Source of the DNA: Paraspadella gotoi
Taxonomy: Eukaryota > Chaetognatha
Direction of reading: 5' to 3'
DNA: 64,000 bases
Assembly (NCBI GenBank): GCA_051294375.1
Contig: JBJCIZ010000239.1
Coordinates: 1,506,581 to 1,570,580, forward strand
The notes under the pieces were generated by a model. That model made no database searches and was not told the DNA's origin. It was given only the letters and a program-made list of their open reading frames with translations. Below are positions 1-13,600 of this stretch, one piece after another (the first letter of the stretch is position 1; every line of letters begins with the position of its first letter). A program made the position numbers and the translations under genes.

Positions 1-100
1 ATTTTTTGCATAAAGTTTGTTATTTCTCACGCAAGCAATTCCGTTTATTGGAAAACGTAATGGGATCGAATTCTTAATTTCTAATAATCACGCCCCTTAG

Positions 101-728
101 GCGTCGGCCTTTTATTTGGCCAACTCCCTCATGATCCTCGGCAGCGACTCTCCGGTCGAAGAGAGGATCTACGTCCCGAGATGCTCCGTATCGCGGGTTG
201 GATTATATCTAATATTATTTCGATTTAATACGAGTACATATTGTACATATATATGTACAATCCAGTTATTAATATTTCCCCGGCAGGCCCTCTTCGTCAA
301 AGTCTGCGCGACGCCCGAGTCGGCGGAGGCGACTCGGTCCTTAAATCTCTACTTCGCCTCCGGTCAACTGAAGAACCTCGACGATATTTGGCTGGAGGAT
401 GTGGACGAGGCGTTTGACGATCTCGCTGAGGAGTCGTCGTTGTCGGAAGAAGGTAATTCCGTTTGCGTTTTGATAATTAATCGTTGATTTATATATTTAA
501 CGTATTGTTGCTCAATTGCTCATGCGATATTTTCATTTGCCATCATCTCCAGTACTCCAAAGAGAGGGCGTCCCTCTTCTGGAACGCATGAAAATCTCCA
601 GCCGAGCGCCCCTTAAGCTTCGGGATCAGGCCCGCTTGTTTCTTAGGCGTTACGTCGACGACGAGGAGTTGCCGCGACTTAATGGCGCGCCAAAGTGGAT
701 ACGAGATTTCGTCGCTTTTAAACTGTAA
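101..728 (+). CDS. SOCS-box protein, 3' part of gene (partial)
   Basis: Three exons fit: 101-196 (after CCCCTTAG), 287-452 (after CCCGGCAG) and 553-728 (after ATCTCCAG), with phases that join cleanly and a TAA at 726-728. The last about 40 residues resemble a SOCS box: a BC-box helix (APLKLRDQARLFLRRYV) followed by LPRLNGAPKWIRDFVAFKL, which matches the Cul5-box layout of ankyrin/SOCS (ASB) proteins. SOCS boxes recruit elongin B/C and cullin-5 to ubiquitinate a bound target. The part upstream reads as a helical region rich in acidic residues (FDDLAEESSLSEE) with no repeat I can name, so the substrate-binding domain lies left of the window. The family name beyond 'SOCS-box protein' is inference. 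Confidence 0.62.
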
Positions 729-1169
729 TCTTGTTAAACAATTATTAATAATTCAAGTCAATTTTAGCTTTCGATTTTGTCATCTTTTTTGTTTAAAGTT
801 TGAACTTTTAACTTTAAATATTCATGTTTAATATATTTATTTCACCATCTATTTGCTACAACTTTCATTGACTGTAGAACGACTAAACTAAGTTAAACTT
901 AAAGGAAAACGCGTTAGTACACAGTATAATTTTTATTTAACTAAATTGTAGAAGGAAGAGAAGCCAATTCGGGTTCTTTTCCCAAGAATAAAACAAAATT
1001 CGTGACCGCGAACAAAGATAAAAGGAATGCACAACGAAAAAAAAAAACTAGTAAAATACTCAAATAAAATAAACTAATTAAAATTCGATAACTCGATTTT
1101 AAGCCGAACGGGAGAATTTAAAAAAAAATGAAGTCTATAAGAAATCTAGTGAGAGAGCGATTCTTGTTA
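729..1169. other. Convergent 3' intergenic region
   Basis: A/T-rich spacer between the tail-to-tail ends of the SOCS-box gene (+) and BPTF (-). An AATAAA lies near 986 for the plus-strand gene. I see no gene. Confidence 0.6.
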
Positions 1170-1652
1170 TTAAGTTTGAACGCTCCTCTTCTTCGGCGCC
1201 ATTCTTCGGACGATAGCGGCGACGCCGGCGACGAGCACGGGTTCCAGCAGGGCCGCGCATCTCGCGTGCGGCGACGTGGGGGCGTGGCGGCGCCGAGACG
1301 AGGAGAAAATGCGCGAGGCGTCGGAAGAGAACGCCGCCAGCGTCGCGTAGCTGAAGGAAGACGATGGCGGTTAAAATTATTTCAGTAATTATTTAATCGA
1401 TTAGGAAAAGGAAAAAAAAATGTTAAAGCAAGTTGACTCGAGTACCGTTTAGCCAGGACCCTCTGTTCCAAAGTGGTGAGATCCATGTCGACGGCGGCGT
1501 TCTCGACCGGGTGGAGGAAGGGCCAGGCCATTTTATGACCCTTGAGGTTGTGGACGAGCTTCTTGAGTTCTTGCGTGTCGGCCGAGGAGAGCGGGTGGGA
1601 ATGGACGCGGGGGTCGCGGCTCAGTTGCTGGGTAAGTTCCTTTTTTAGGCAT
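1170..1652 (-). other. BPTF: BPTF degenerate bromodomain (last two exons)
   Basis: Exons 1446-1652 and 1170-1350, joined in frame as LEQRVLAKR/YATLAAF; stop at 1170-1172. The first helix is clearly BPTF-like (LKKLVHNLKGHKMAWPFLHPV). The ZA loop then jumps from PFLHPVENAA straight to VDMDLTTLE, about ten residues shorter than in other BPTFs and without the PDYYxVIKxP segment. At the site of the pocket asparagine (NCRYYNP in relatives) this protein has SSSRRRHAPTSP, with histidine at the asparagine position. The fold may persist but the acetyl-lysine pocket should be lost. The protein ends shortly after, in MAPKKRSVQT. Confidence 0.85.
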
Positions 1653-4600
1653 CTGGAAAGTAAGGGAGAAAAAAAATAACAATTTTATAAAATTCAGCTC
1701 CTTGTATTTTGATGCTAGTGCCGTTCTAATACTTAAGGGAGTGGTCTTTTCATACGATTGAAACATTTTTTAAAATATTATACCACTTCATTGATAGGGA
1801 AGCCAGGTTCACTGGGAGTGAATAAACAAGACTGTGAGAGAGTCTTGATTGAAAGCTTGCAGAAACCTGCTATGTCATTATCTTGTAAGTGTGATGGAGG
1901 CCTTAAACCACCAAAGCCTGTCCAAAGTCAGGGACAAGATAGCCTACTTATTAAACGAATGAATAATTTTTATAATGGTTGTACCAATTTCATAATATTA
2001 CCATAAATAAAATAATAAAGCAATACGGGGTCGGTTCCTCACCTGGGACAAACGTAATCGTCGATCTTATTGGCCTCTTGTTCGGTTATGTTGACGCAAG
2101 TTCCGTGGAACCAATCCTCGCAACGATCGCAACCGATGTAGAATCTGAAAGACATCATCAACGGAATGGACCAATAAACGGACTTGGTTGGCCTCGTGAC
2201 GTGATTGCTCGTCTCCTTCACGAATCATCAGAATGCCGACGAATCACAGACCTTATTGATTGACCGAGGACCGACAGAGGAACCGACGGAGGGATTGATG
2301 GTCAAAATTGCTCAGATAACTCTAGGCATTCTTCCCAACATCCAAACTCAAGAAAGAACTCTTGACTAAACGTCAACGACATTATAAACCCGAAGAAAAA
2401 AAAAGTCTTATATTAAAACGGAAAAAAGCAATGAGACTTAAAATAATTTATTACAATATGCAAATGAGATTTATGAATTCAATCTCATTTCGTAATATTC
2501 CAAGTACAATTTCCTTTTATTAAAAAAATGACATGTAAATCTAATGAGGATCTTACTGGCTGTTGTCGTAGGGAGTTCGGCAGAAACAGAACAACTCTAC
2601 TCGACCTTTGGGTCGACATCCCTCGCACACGAATTCGCCCATCGACTCGGCCTGTGATTCAGTCACGCCGATGCAACTAAAAAAAAAGAGCAAAGGAGTT
2701 GCAAATGAATTATCTCGAGTTCTTTTGACCAAGTAAAACCATTCAAAGAGGTCCGACCTTCCGTGGAACCAATCGGAACAGACGTCGCAACCCACGTAGA
2801 ACTTGGTGTCGTCGTAGGGCGTTTTGCAGACGCAGTACAGTCTTTTGGAGGATGTGGAAGAGGCGTGGCTGACTTTGGAAGGTCCCGTCGACACCATGCG
2901 GGATCGTTTGACGTCGCCGCCCGTCGACGCCGCTTTGACGTCGCTGCGGTGGACGACGCCGGCGGCTTTGCGTTTGCGGGAACCACTAATGGCGGCGGTG
3001 GGGGACGAGGGGACGACGTGTTCCGGGTCGCGTTGTTTGCGAGGCGCCGAGGGAGAGGGCCTGGAGAAATTAAGGTTGACATAATATTAAATATTTTCTT
3101 CAAGTTAAAAATTTAAAATAGAAGCCAACTCACTTTGCCGAAGATGGTGGGCTTTTGGGGTCCATCTCGTGAGCAGAGGAAAGGTGATGTTGGGGCTGCT
3201 TGGGTGGCTTTGGATGTTGCTGTAGCTGTTGAGGGACGGGCAACGCAGAAGCCTTCGCAATTTGCGGAGGCGCCGGCGGGTTGACCGGCTGGGGCGGCAT
3301 CGGCGGAGTCGTTTTCGCTAAGAATTCTTTGATCTCGAGAGCGACATCGGCCTGTGAAACGAGTTTAAATTGGAATTACAATGATTTCTAACAATTTCGT
3401 TTTAATCGTTTCTAATCAATTTTATAATTATATATATTTTTCTTTTATTGTTCGAAAATAAGGATTTTCGAAAACGTTATTCGCAAAGATTACTGCGATA
3501 TGCAAATGATAAATTGGAAGAAAAAAAATTTCATTTCCTATCAATGACAATTGACTGGCACGCGCGAAGAGTCGCGCTCTCTCTCTTTCTCTCTCTCACA
3601 TGCGCCCTCCGATCGAGCTCCTTCTCCAACGCCGCCCTCTTCTTAAGTATCTCTCTCTTCAACGCCTCCTTGTGTCGAGCGAGCGTCAACGCCGCCCGCT
3701 GCCCGGCCGCCGCTCGACGTCGCTCCTCCGCCGCCCGTTCCTTGGCCAGGCGGCGCTCTTCGCGCTGCTCGTCACGCTCCACTCGATCCACGAGGCTTCG
3801 TAGGAGCGAGGAGACGAGGGACATGCTGGATCAAAAAAGAAAGTTTCTCGTTATGCGCGAAGACGCGCGAGTACGGCTGTCGGAGACCATTGTACAATGA
3901 TCGCTTCTTATAACGAAATTACCGCGAGTTCTCATCAGTTTCTTCCGTCGACGCATTTGGACTCGAAGCTTCGATGGGGATATTGACGCTAGTTGTTGTT
4001 GTTGTAGCCGGCGACATGGATCCGCTCGACGTTTTTAATTTCTAATCAGAACAAATAAGGAATAATAGATAATTGATAACTGGTCAGTGGAAGGCTACAG
4101 GCCATAAACAGAGCGCGGCCACAGTTAACGCCCTTGCCTTTTCTGGAGGAGAAAGTCGCTCGGAACTCGATGAGGTTGTCGTTGTTGTTGTTGTTGTCGT
4201 ATTTTGAGAATCTTTGGCGACGTCGGTGACCGAAGTATTTTTCGCTGCCGTCGTCCCCTCCGCAGCCGGCGCCCCCGATGCGGCGACGATCGTCGTCGCC
4301 TTCTGCTGCTGCTTCTTTTGAAAGGCGAGAAGTTTGGACTGAATTCCCGGCGCGAGATTTTGATTGAGCAGCGCCTGCTTTATCACCGCCTGCGCCATCT
4401 GGGCCGTCACCGTCGTGGGCGTCTGAATTTAAAAAATTAGATCGATTGATTGATAAGTGGCCAACGAAATGAGGAAGGCAACATTTTCCTTTTATTATTT
4501 GATTGGTTGTCACCTCTCGATCGGCTTCCTGAGAGTTTCCGCTGGGCATAAAATGAGATTCTTCGACGCGAGGTGCTTCGTCTGGAATAAGTTTTAATTT

Positions 4601-7600
4601 AATTTATTAATTCATAGACGAAGAGCGAAAATAAAATCTTTTTCGTTGCAATTTAAACATATACTAATTTGTATATTAATTTGTTTTCCTTCTGCCTACC
4701 GCTCGTGACGTTTTCACCCGATGTCGTCGTCGTCGCGATTTTCGAGGAAGCGACGCCTTTTGTTTGTCGAAGCGTCGCAGAGGGCGACAGCAGCGACGGA
4801 TCCAACGCTGACGAAAAACAAATGAACGTAGAAAGAGGGATGAGAAGATGAAAATTTAAAAAACTCGACTAATTTTTCTTTTAGAATTCACCCTAGCAAA
4901 AAAAAAAACAACTTACTTGTCGTAAAGATCATGCTGCTGCCCGGGAGTTTCCCGACGACGCGGATCGGCGGCGCCGGTTGCGTCGCGGTCGTCGCTGGTG
5001 CCGAGATGGAAGTAGAGGGAGGGGCCGAGACGATCAATACCTAAAATGGAAAGATTAAGATTTAAGAGCCTCCCGAAGATCTTTAGCCAATAAATAGTTG
5101 GTATTATAATGACTAGGAATTTGAAAAAAAAAATGATCTATTCATTCAATAAATAAGCTTTCTTGCCCCCGACTTAGGAAAAGCTAGGGTGGCTCGGGTT
5201 AAGGTCTCATTTCCTTCTTACAAGATAATAACATAACAGGATCCCGCAAGCTTTCATTCAAGACTATCTCACAGTCTCTCTTACAAACTAGTTTATTCAC
5301 TGGCAGAGTACCTGGGCTTCCCTATCAATGAAGCGGTATAATATTTCATAGAATATTTCGATAATTACGTAATTATTAATAATTAATAATCAATGCGTAA
5401 GGATCCTGACCTGAGATTGAGGGGCGTTGGACGCGGAGATGGATGCGGAGGCGGTCAACGTGGTAATAACTGAAGTAGACGTGGATGCGGGGGTCGGGAT
5501 GGAGGCAGAGATCGGCTTACATACGGGGATGGAGGCGGAGATCGGCTTACATACGGGGATGGAGGCAGAGATCGGCTTACATACGGGGATGGAGGCGGAG
5601 ATCGGCTCACATACAGGTATGGAGGCGGAGATCGGCTTACATACGGGGAGAGAAGTTGGGGTCACGATTGAAGTCGAGATGGGCTGAGTGACGCAAGTGG
5701 AAACAGATGTTGAGAGAGTAGATAGAGGAATAGACGCTGGGGTTGATTCTGGGGTAGAAACCGGAGTGGAAACCGGAGTGGACGCTGGAGTGGATAACGG
5801 GGTCGATATGGGAATCGATGCTGGAGTGGTTACTGGTGTGGATACCGATATTGATACCGGAGCTGTCATATTAGATGGAGATTCTACAGCAGCTGACGCA
5901 GGAGCGGATGCAGGAGCCGATGCAGGAGCTGAAACCGGAGCTGATGCTTGAGCTGATGCGGGAATTGATGTCGAAGTGGATTCCGATGTAGACACAGATG
6001 ATTTCTGAGTGGATACAGAAGTGGATAGAGAAGTGGATAGAGGAGTGGATACAGGTGTGAATACAGGAGTGGAGGCGGTAGCCGAAATGGGCTTAGAAGT
6101 TGGGGTAGAGACGGTAGTAGTAAGAGAAGTGGTGATAGTAGGGGCGAGATTAGTGAGAGGATTAAGAGAAGTGGTGATAGTAGGGGCGAGATTAGTGAGA
6201 GGATTAAGAGAAGTGGTGATAGTAGGGGCGAGATTAGTGAGAGGATTAAGAGAAGTGGTGATAGTAGGGGCGAGATTAGTGAGAGGATTAAGGGCTGATA
6301 AGTGCGTTAAGATGGGAGAGGCCAGAGAAGGGGAAGCTGATGTTGTTGTAGGCGCTGGAGTAGGGTTAACAGTTGAGATTGGAGCTGAGACAACCGTTGG
6401 GTTTGATGTGGAAACGGGTTTGGAGATTGATGTAGAAGCGGAGGTAGAAACATTAAGTTTGACGGTAGAAGATGGGGAAGGAGAGAGAGAAGTTGAAGCG
6501 GAAGAAACTGTATTAGATGTGGGAGAAGAGATGGGAGAAGAGACGGACTTGGGAACGAAGGTGAAAGTAGAGACCGAAGGAGGAATTGATGTGGAAACGT
6601 TGGAGGTCAGGGTCGGGGAGGCGGAGACGGCCGTCGAGAGAATTTTGATCGTCGGGGAAACAGTCGACGCGGGTTTTGACGCTGGAGTCGAGTCGGGAGG
6701 GGATAGCGAGGTGGCGAGAGGAGCAGCAATTGGATTGATACGGGAAAGCGGAGTGGGAGGTGGAGCGGGAATTGAGATGGCGACAGGAGCGGGTGTGGGG
6801 ACCGGCGCTGGTTTGGGAACCGAAATGGCGGCCGGAGGCGGCGCGATTGGCGCAGCTGCATTGTTTGCCGCGACAGGCGGTTTAAAACCCGAATTGGTGA
6901 GGACGAGTCGCCCGTCGGATAGTTTGAGCAATTGCTGCCCAGGCTGAAGACCGCGGACCGTGAGCTGACCGTTGGGGCCCTGTCAGAGTGAGAGAGGGAA
7001 AGAGATATAGACAACAAATTCCCATCGCCGCGAATGAACAATTTTAGATACCAACCTGGATAAGTTGTAGTTGCGGTAAAGGAGAAACTTCTTGTTTCAC
7101 AGTCGGATGCTGTAACTGCTGCGGCGGCTGCTGCTGTTGCGGCAATAGCTGCTGTCGGACGACGATTCCGGGGCCGACGGGCGGCGCGCGGGCAGCCACG
7201 ATGTTCGGAGCCTGAGCCGTGCCGACCGCCGGTGGAGGAGCGGCTACGATGGCTGGGGCCGGCCCGGCAACGACGGCGGGTTTGAAGTTGGGATTCGGGA
7301 CTGTGAAAAGGGTAAACACATCCTCATTCCTCAAGTCGCGTTTAGTCGAATTTAAGATTTTCTTTTCTCTCTCTCTCTTTCTCATTCTCTTATCCAAAAA
7401 AGTTTGTACATTTCAAAAATCTGTTTTGCTATAAAATTATCCGACACGTGTTTGTTTATTAATTATTATCATTTCTAATCAACTTTGCCGTTGTGAACAC
7501 CAAAAACAAAAGCCTTCTTGACTCTTCACCGAATAGATTTAAAAGCTCTTGAGCATTAAGCGAAATTTCGACTGGGATCCCGGTGAGGAGGAAGAGCAGA

Positions 7601-10600
7601 AGCGAGAAGAGGAAGAGAGGAAGGAGGATTCGATTGCGAAGATGATGATGCGCTTTAATAACACGTGAACCTTTCATCGCGTTCTTGGTTTCGATCGCAG
7701 GAGAAAAAAAAAAGTGAAGCTGAAAGGAAAAACAATTTTTTTTTGTTTTGAATTTTTAATCGAAGCCGGAAATGTCCAAATTGGAGATATTCGTTTCCGA
7801 AGACAAAGGTCACGTATGGGTTTCGAGTGATTTGATCTTTTATGACTGAGTGTTGAGTGACCAAGTGTTACGACAGTCATACCAAATACCAATAAATTAA
7901 CATTATTCAGGCCGCGGGCTTCGGGCCAAGTGCGACGTTACGGCAGGCACCCTGTTGCTGCCTGGAATTCCCTTTGCTTACGCCTTGAACGGGGAGATGG
8001 CCTCTTCCTGCTGCCATCGATGTTTGGCTTCGCCGGCGGCGGCCGCCTCCGACGCTCCCGCCCCGTCCCTCAGGTCTTGCTCAAAGTGCAAGTTCGCTCT
8101 CTACTGCGACGCCGCTTGTCAAAAGGCCGCTTGGCCGGATCACAAGATGGAATGCTCGGCGATAAATAAGACCGGGGTTGACAATGTGCCACACGAGCAG
8201 GTTAGCAACGAGGAATCGAGTTAACGAAAGTCAGCAACTTTTTCATCACGAACTGACCACCACATTTCAAAACAGATTCACAAACGCTAATTAACTCCCT
8301 TTCCAAAAAAAAAAAAAGGTTCGCCTGGTCTCACGAACGCTCTTCAAGCGCGCGCAAATGGAGAAGGATGGTTCGGAGCGCGACATCTCCGAGGCCTTCA
8401 TGCTCTCCACGGACTTGGAGCCTTTGGACATGGACGTCTTAAGCTTCGAACAGAAAGAGACGCTGGCGGAGCGCGTCGACGCCGTCAAAAGGTTCTGGCC
8501 CAAATCCACTTTTCCTTTCGCCGACGAGGAGGTGCTCAAGATATTCCTACAGATAAAGAACAACGCCTTCATGCTCAGCGGAAAAGGGGGTCAGTTCGTG
8601 GGAACAGCGCATCACGTCGACCAGTCTCTGTTTAATCACAGGTCCGAGGGCGCGGTGTTAGAGGAGCGAGAACGTCTAAACTTCCTTTTGGGTTTAGTAT
8701 TAATTTTTAGTAAAGTTAAGGGGAAAACGATTTCGTTAACTCAGAGAGCCAAATGAACTTATGAATGAATACAGCGCAATTAAAATCTATCTCTCAAATT
8801 GGCGACAACATTAAGATGGAGAATGTCCAAAAATGTCATTTGTAACGATGGAAATTTCTATGAATATCGTTAACTAACAATTAGCTCGTACCCTACTCAG
8901 TTGCCTCCCCAACGCGGGCGTCGTTCAAAACTCGTTCCGCTCCGAAGTTCGCGCGTTGAACGACATCGAGGCCGGAGAAGAAATTCTCATCTCTTACGTG
9001 GATCCTTTGGCGACGTCGGAGGAAAGAAGGAAAGACATTGTGGAAAGGTGAGTAGAGATTGAGAAGGACTGAAGCTCACAGGAAATTAAAAGGAAAAAGG
9101 ATAAAAGTAAAACATCACAACGTGAACAAAGAGTGAAAGAAGGAGAGAAGCAAAAAAAGGATTTCAACTTTTTTAATTCTTGTCCGCCATCAGGTATGGA
9201 TTCCGTTGCAACTGCAACGCTTGTTCCTTCGGCATCAACGACGACGTGATGACCGCAGTCAACGAGGGAATCCCGCCGCAAATCGCCAAGGTCGCCGTCC
9301 AGAGAGCGAAAGAGGTCAAGGAGGAGGCGAACATGGTAAGACGGTGGTCGTCAATCAATCAATCAATACGATACGAAGTCTCAATTTTAAATTCCATAAC
9401 CATTCAGGCCGTCTCTGTCTACGATCTCCCTCGAGCCTACGCCTCGGCCACCGACGCCATCGTCCACTTGGAGCAGCTGCTGCCCGACACCAACGTGCAC
9501 CTGCTGGGGCTGCTGCTGCCGGCGATGGACGCCGCCTGGCGGATGTTGGACATGGAGGTGAATATAATTACTATTCTAGGAAAATCAAACACGGATCTAG
9601 TCAAATGGGCTTAGTTTTCCGGTTGAATTTTTAAACATTTTTAGAACCCAGTTTATTTCTAAAAGCTATAAAAATTACAGACACAAAATGAGATTTAATG
9701 ACTTCCCCGATTGCGCGATTCGTGGGAATTATCAATTAAAGAGACAAAGTGAATGGCCCATGGCTCGGCGAAGTGTCCTCCACACAATCATATTTAGATA
9801 ATTTAAACGATTAACCGATTTTGTAACTTTTTTAAGAACGCGGAAAAGTTTTGCGAAAGAATAGTGGAGGTGAACAAGACTCTACTAGCCAACTATCCGA
9901 TTCAACGAAGCCTGATGTTGATGAGGCTCGGGATGATCAAGATGCAAGTGAGTCACGTTTCTTTTCTTTAAAAAAATCTTCAAAATCAGGAGGAAAAACT
10001 TCCCCTTATCATTTTCGTCAACGTGTAAAACGAGATTGAGAGAACAATCGAAAAAAACAATTTCAACAACAGCTCGACGGCAAATCCGACGAGGCGGTGG
10101 CGGCGTTCTCCGCCGCCGAGGGCGACTTGACGACCACTCACGGACTGGAACACCCGACGGTGGGCGAGCTGCTCTACAACAAGAAAGTTGCGATTCTGCA
10201 GCGGAAGATGCCGTCGCGGCAGCGGAAGACGCTGCGGGAGCAGGCGGAGCGGAAGAGGAAAGAAGTAAAGAAGTTTTACGAAGAATACAGCGCATCTTTG
10301 ACTCAGGATGCGTAGCGATTTGCCGCATTAATTGCTTGTTTTTTTTTGTTGTTAATAAATCAAAACAACTTTACAGCATGGTTTGTTTTTTTAACGAAAC
10401 TTGTTTTAGTTAAATCGTTATGGGAATGAATAAACCACTCATACTTGATTAATATAACCCTAACGAGAACGAACATAATGACCACCATTAAGATGATTAT
10501 GATGACGATGATGATAGCGACAACGACGATAATAAAGTCAATGACAATAAAAATTACTCACTTCTAATTGCCATGGACCCATTGGGCAGACGAATGGCCT

Positions 10601-13600
10601 GTGGAAGCGCCTGTGCCAACCCGGCGATCGTCGGCGTCGAAGTCTGAAGCAAAGTCCCCGGCGCTGCCGGAGTCGGCGCCGCCGTCGGTACTGCAGTATG
10701 TGGCACCGATACCGGAAAAAGAAGCTGATTGGCGCCGCCCGGCGTTTGGATCATTTGCAGCGGCGCGTTGAGTCGCGGACCGCCTTTAGTCTCCAGGATT
10801 CGAGGAGCCTGCAACAGCTGAGGTTGCTGCAGTTGCTGGGGCTGTTGCAGAATGTGCTGGATTGCGCCTTGGGCGTTGACGGTGACGATTTGCGGTTGAA
10901 CGGCGGGTCGCGTCGTCGAAGAGGGCGTCATGATGTTGACGACTGAGAAAAAGGAAGGAAGAAAAATGGATAAAACTTTTAATCACGTGACATAAAACTT
11001 TCAATGACGTGACAAAACCTTCAAACCACGTGACCACAAGGAATTAAATCCTTTCACCTGATTTTCCTTGAGGCGACAACCTCACGATCTGAGGTTGAGC
11101 CTCCGGCTTGGCGGAACCCGGCGATGCCACCGAAGAGACGAGACGCTTTTTCGCGCCCAAATTGGCGGGACTCTGAAAGAATTAAAAGTATAAAATAAAT
11201 AAATCATTAAATGAATGTATGAAATTAATAAAGTCATTATTATTCAAGAAATAAAATATAACTGCAATAAAACCGCATCACCTCCCCCCCCCCCGTCAAC
11301 CTGCACGATCTTGATCGTTTGCGGCGGAGCAGCGCCGCCGCCGCCGACCAACGACGCGGGGAGATTGATGACGGCGCCCTGCGGCGTCACGGCGCGAATA
11401 AAGGCCGGCGCCGGCGACTGAAGAGCGGGGATGGAGTTTTGAACGAGGATGGTCTTTCCGTCGGCCGTGCGGATGACCTGGTGCATTGGAGGGAGGTGTT
11501 GAACCTGGAAAAAGATGAATGAGTTTTATCGAACCGTCTCAGTTACATCTATCAGTGAATCATTCGCTCGTTCTTTATCACCATCCCTTACCTGGCCGGG
11601 CATGGCCGCCGTCCCCGCCTTCACGACGATCGGAATCTGCGGCGAACTCAAGGCGATCGTCGTTGTCTCGATCTTCTTCTTGTTCGCGTCTGCGACACAG
11701 AAAATTGTGCATGATATTTTTCAATTCAATTCAATTCAAGTTATTTCAATTGAATTCAATTCATGTTATTTCAATTCAAGTTATTTCAATTCATTGCGGT
11801 TTTAGTAAATATTTGATCTAGTACTACTAGACTAGACTGATCTAGTACTAGAGTAGTAGTCCCCTTCCCCACTCTGCCCTACCTTTCTCGTCGAGCCGCT
11901 TGATCTGCATCGCGGCGCGCTGCTGCCGAAGCTGCATCTCCAGCTGCACTTTGGAGATTTCGGGCGACTGGGATTTGGGGACGACGGAAGTGGCGGAGGT
12001 GACGACGACGACGGGGGGCGTGGACGAACGACTGGGCAGGAGAGACGCCTCGTTCGAAAGCGTCGGTTGCTGATTAGAATTGTTTAGTTTATGTATTTGA
12101 AAAAGTTTTAATATTAATTTATTTATTTTTATTAATCAGTCTGGCTTACTAAACTTAACACCCTTTTTCCTCCCCCAACCTGCGCAGCGGCCGATCTCTG
12201 TTTCTCCAACTTCTCCCCGAACTGGCGAATCTCCCACAGTTCGAGCGCCTCTTCCGGTACCCATGTCTCCGTCAGCGTCGGGTCGCGCGGCTCGGGAGAG
12301 TCTTCACGCTTGCGCATGCGCAGTCCCGAGCGGATGGACACGTGTTTCTCTAGAGGAGGGGGGAGGGAGAGGGTGGGAGTAAGGGGGGGAGGGAGAGGGT
12401 GGGAGGGAGAGAGAGAGAGATAAAAAAGAAAAATATAAAAATAAAATCTTATTTCACCTATAATTTATTTCTTACTTCGCTCATTTTATCATTCATCCGC
12501 TTCGATTATCCTCACCCTTTTTCGGCGTGGGAACGTTGATGGGAACGACGATCCGACGGACGAAGTATTCCGACCTCAATCCGTCGTCGCCGCAGTCCCG
12601 ACGCTTGAGGACTTCCTTGGTCGTCACCTGATTAGCGTAGGGGGGGGAAGTGGGCGTGGCGACAAGGTTTGTGGAAAGTGGACGTGGCGACATGGTTTGA
12701 CGAAAGCGCGGTTTAGGTTGAAAAAAAAAAAAAAAAACTGACCTCGGTTTCAGTGGTGACGGTGTTGGTGCCCCCGGCGGGCGGCTTGGTGTTCATATCG
12801 TCCCACCGGATGACGGCCCAGAAGATTCGCAACTAAAAGACGATCATTCATCAATCAATCAATCAATCAATGCCCTGTCAAATACGTAGAAAATGTAACG
12901 ATGAATCGCGTTCAAACTGGGTACCTGCAATCCGATTCCAGCGAGAGACTTGATGGTGGTCAGCCTGTATCGCCAAGAGGTCCTGAAATAAGGCCTCGGG
13001 CAAGGATAGGGCCAGGCGTATGGGTTGACTTTGGCGCCGTAGTTGAATCCGGGCGCCTCCCTCAGGCCGGCCTTACGCGCCAATTTACGAGCCTCGGATT
13101 TGGGAAGAATCAGAATTGAGCGCTTGTGGAGTTCTGAATAAAAAAAAGAATCGTGAAAAAAAAATATGGGGAAAATAAAATAAGCACAGTGACCCCGATG
13201 TTTTTCTATTTTATAGACTCACTGTGCGAGACGAACTGGTGGCGAAGGGGAAGTTTTGTGTGGAGCTTCGCCTTCTTCGTCGATTTTTGCCCCCTGGAAA
13301 AAAAAAAGGTTAAAACATTGTGACGACGGTAGAGAAGAAAAATAGGTGAAAAAACATTAAATTTAACGAGTTCGAACGGCGAGGTTAATGAGCGAAAGAT
13401 TCAAGGGGTCAGCTGAATAAAAAAAAATGAAACAGAGAACCAAAGATAACGGGACGAAAATCAGAACTAAACTAGAAAAAAAATTCACAAAAATTAACAA
13501 AAAAAAGTCTCACATGTTGTGGCGAAGGACATGTACGGGTGCCTTCGTGGTTGCGTACAACGCCGGGACCTTGAGCCTAACTTTCCCGCCGGCGTCCTTG

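Larger units (their letters stand above)
5411..6979 (-). other. BPTF: BPTF giant Ser/Thr/Pro exon with internal repeats
   Basis: A single open exon of 1569 bases (acceptor GACAG before 6979, donor CAG/GTCAGG after 5411) encoding about 520 residues that are nearly all S, T, P, A, V and I. It contains four copies of a 14-residue unit (NPLTNLAPTITTSL) and about five copies of a 10-residue unit (VCKPISASIP or close variants), plus runs of STPVSTPASTP. The flanking exons are normal BPTF exons in the same frame. I know of no function for this segment; it looks like an expanded disordered linker. Confidence 0.85.

Noticed and set aside
5427-6947. Long plus-strand open frames (up to 312 codons) opposite the BPTF giant exon
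   Set aside because: They mirror the minus-strand Ser/Thr/Pro repeats; Asp/Glu/Val/Gly-rich output is what the complement of TCN/CCN/ACN codons gives. The minus frame joins BPTF exons in phase.
11735-11865. Short AATTC-type repeats and CTAGTACTAG palindromes
   Set aside because: Simple A/T-rich intron sequence; no sign of a stable hairpin RNA or a known element.
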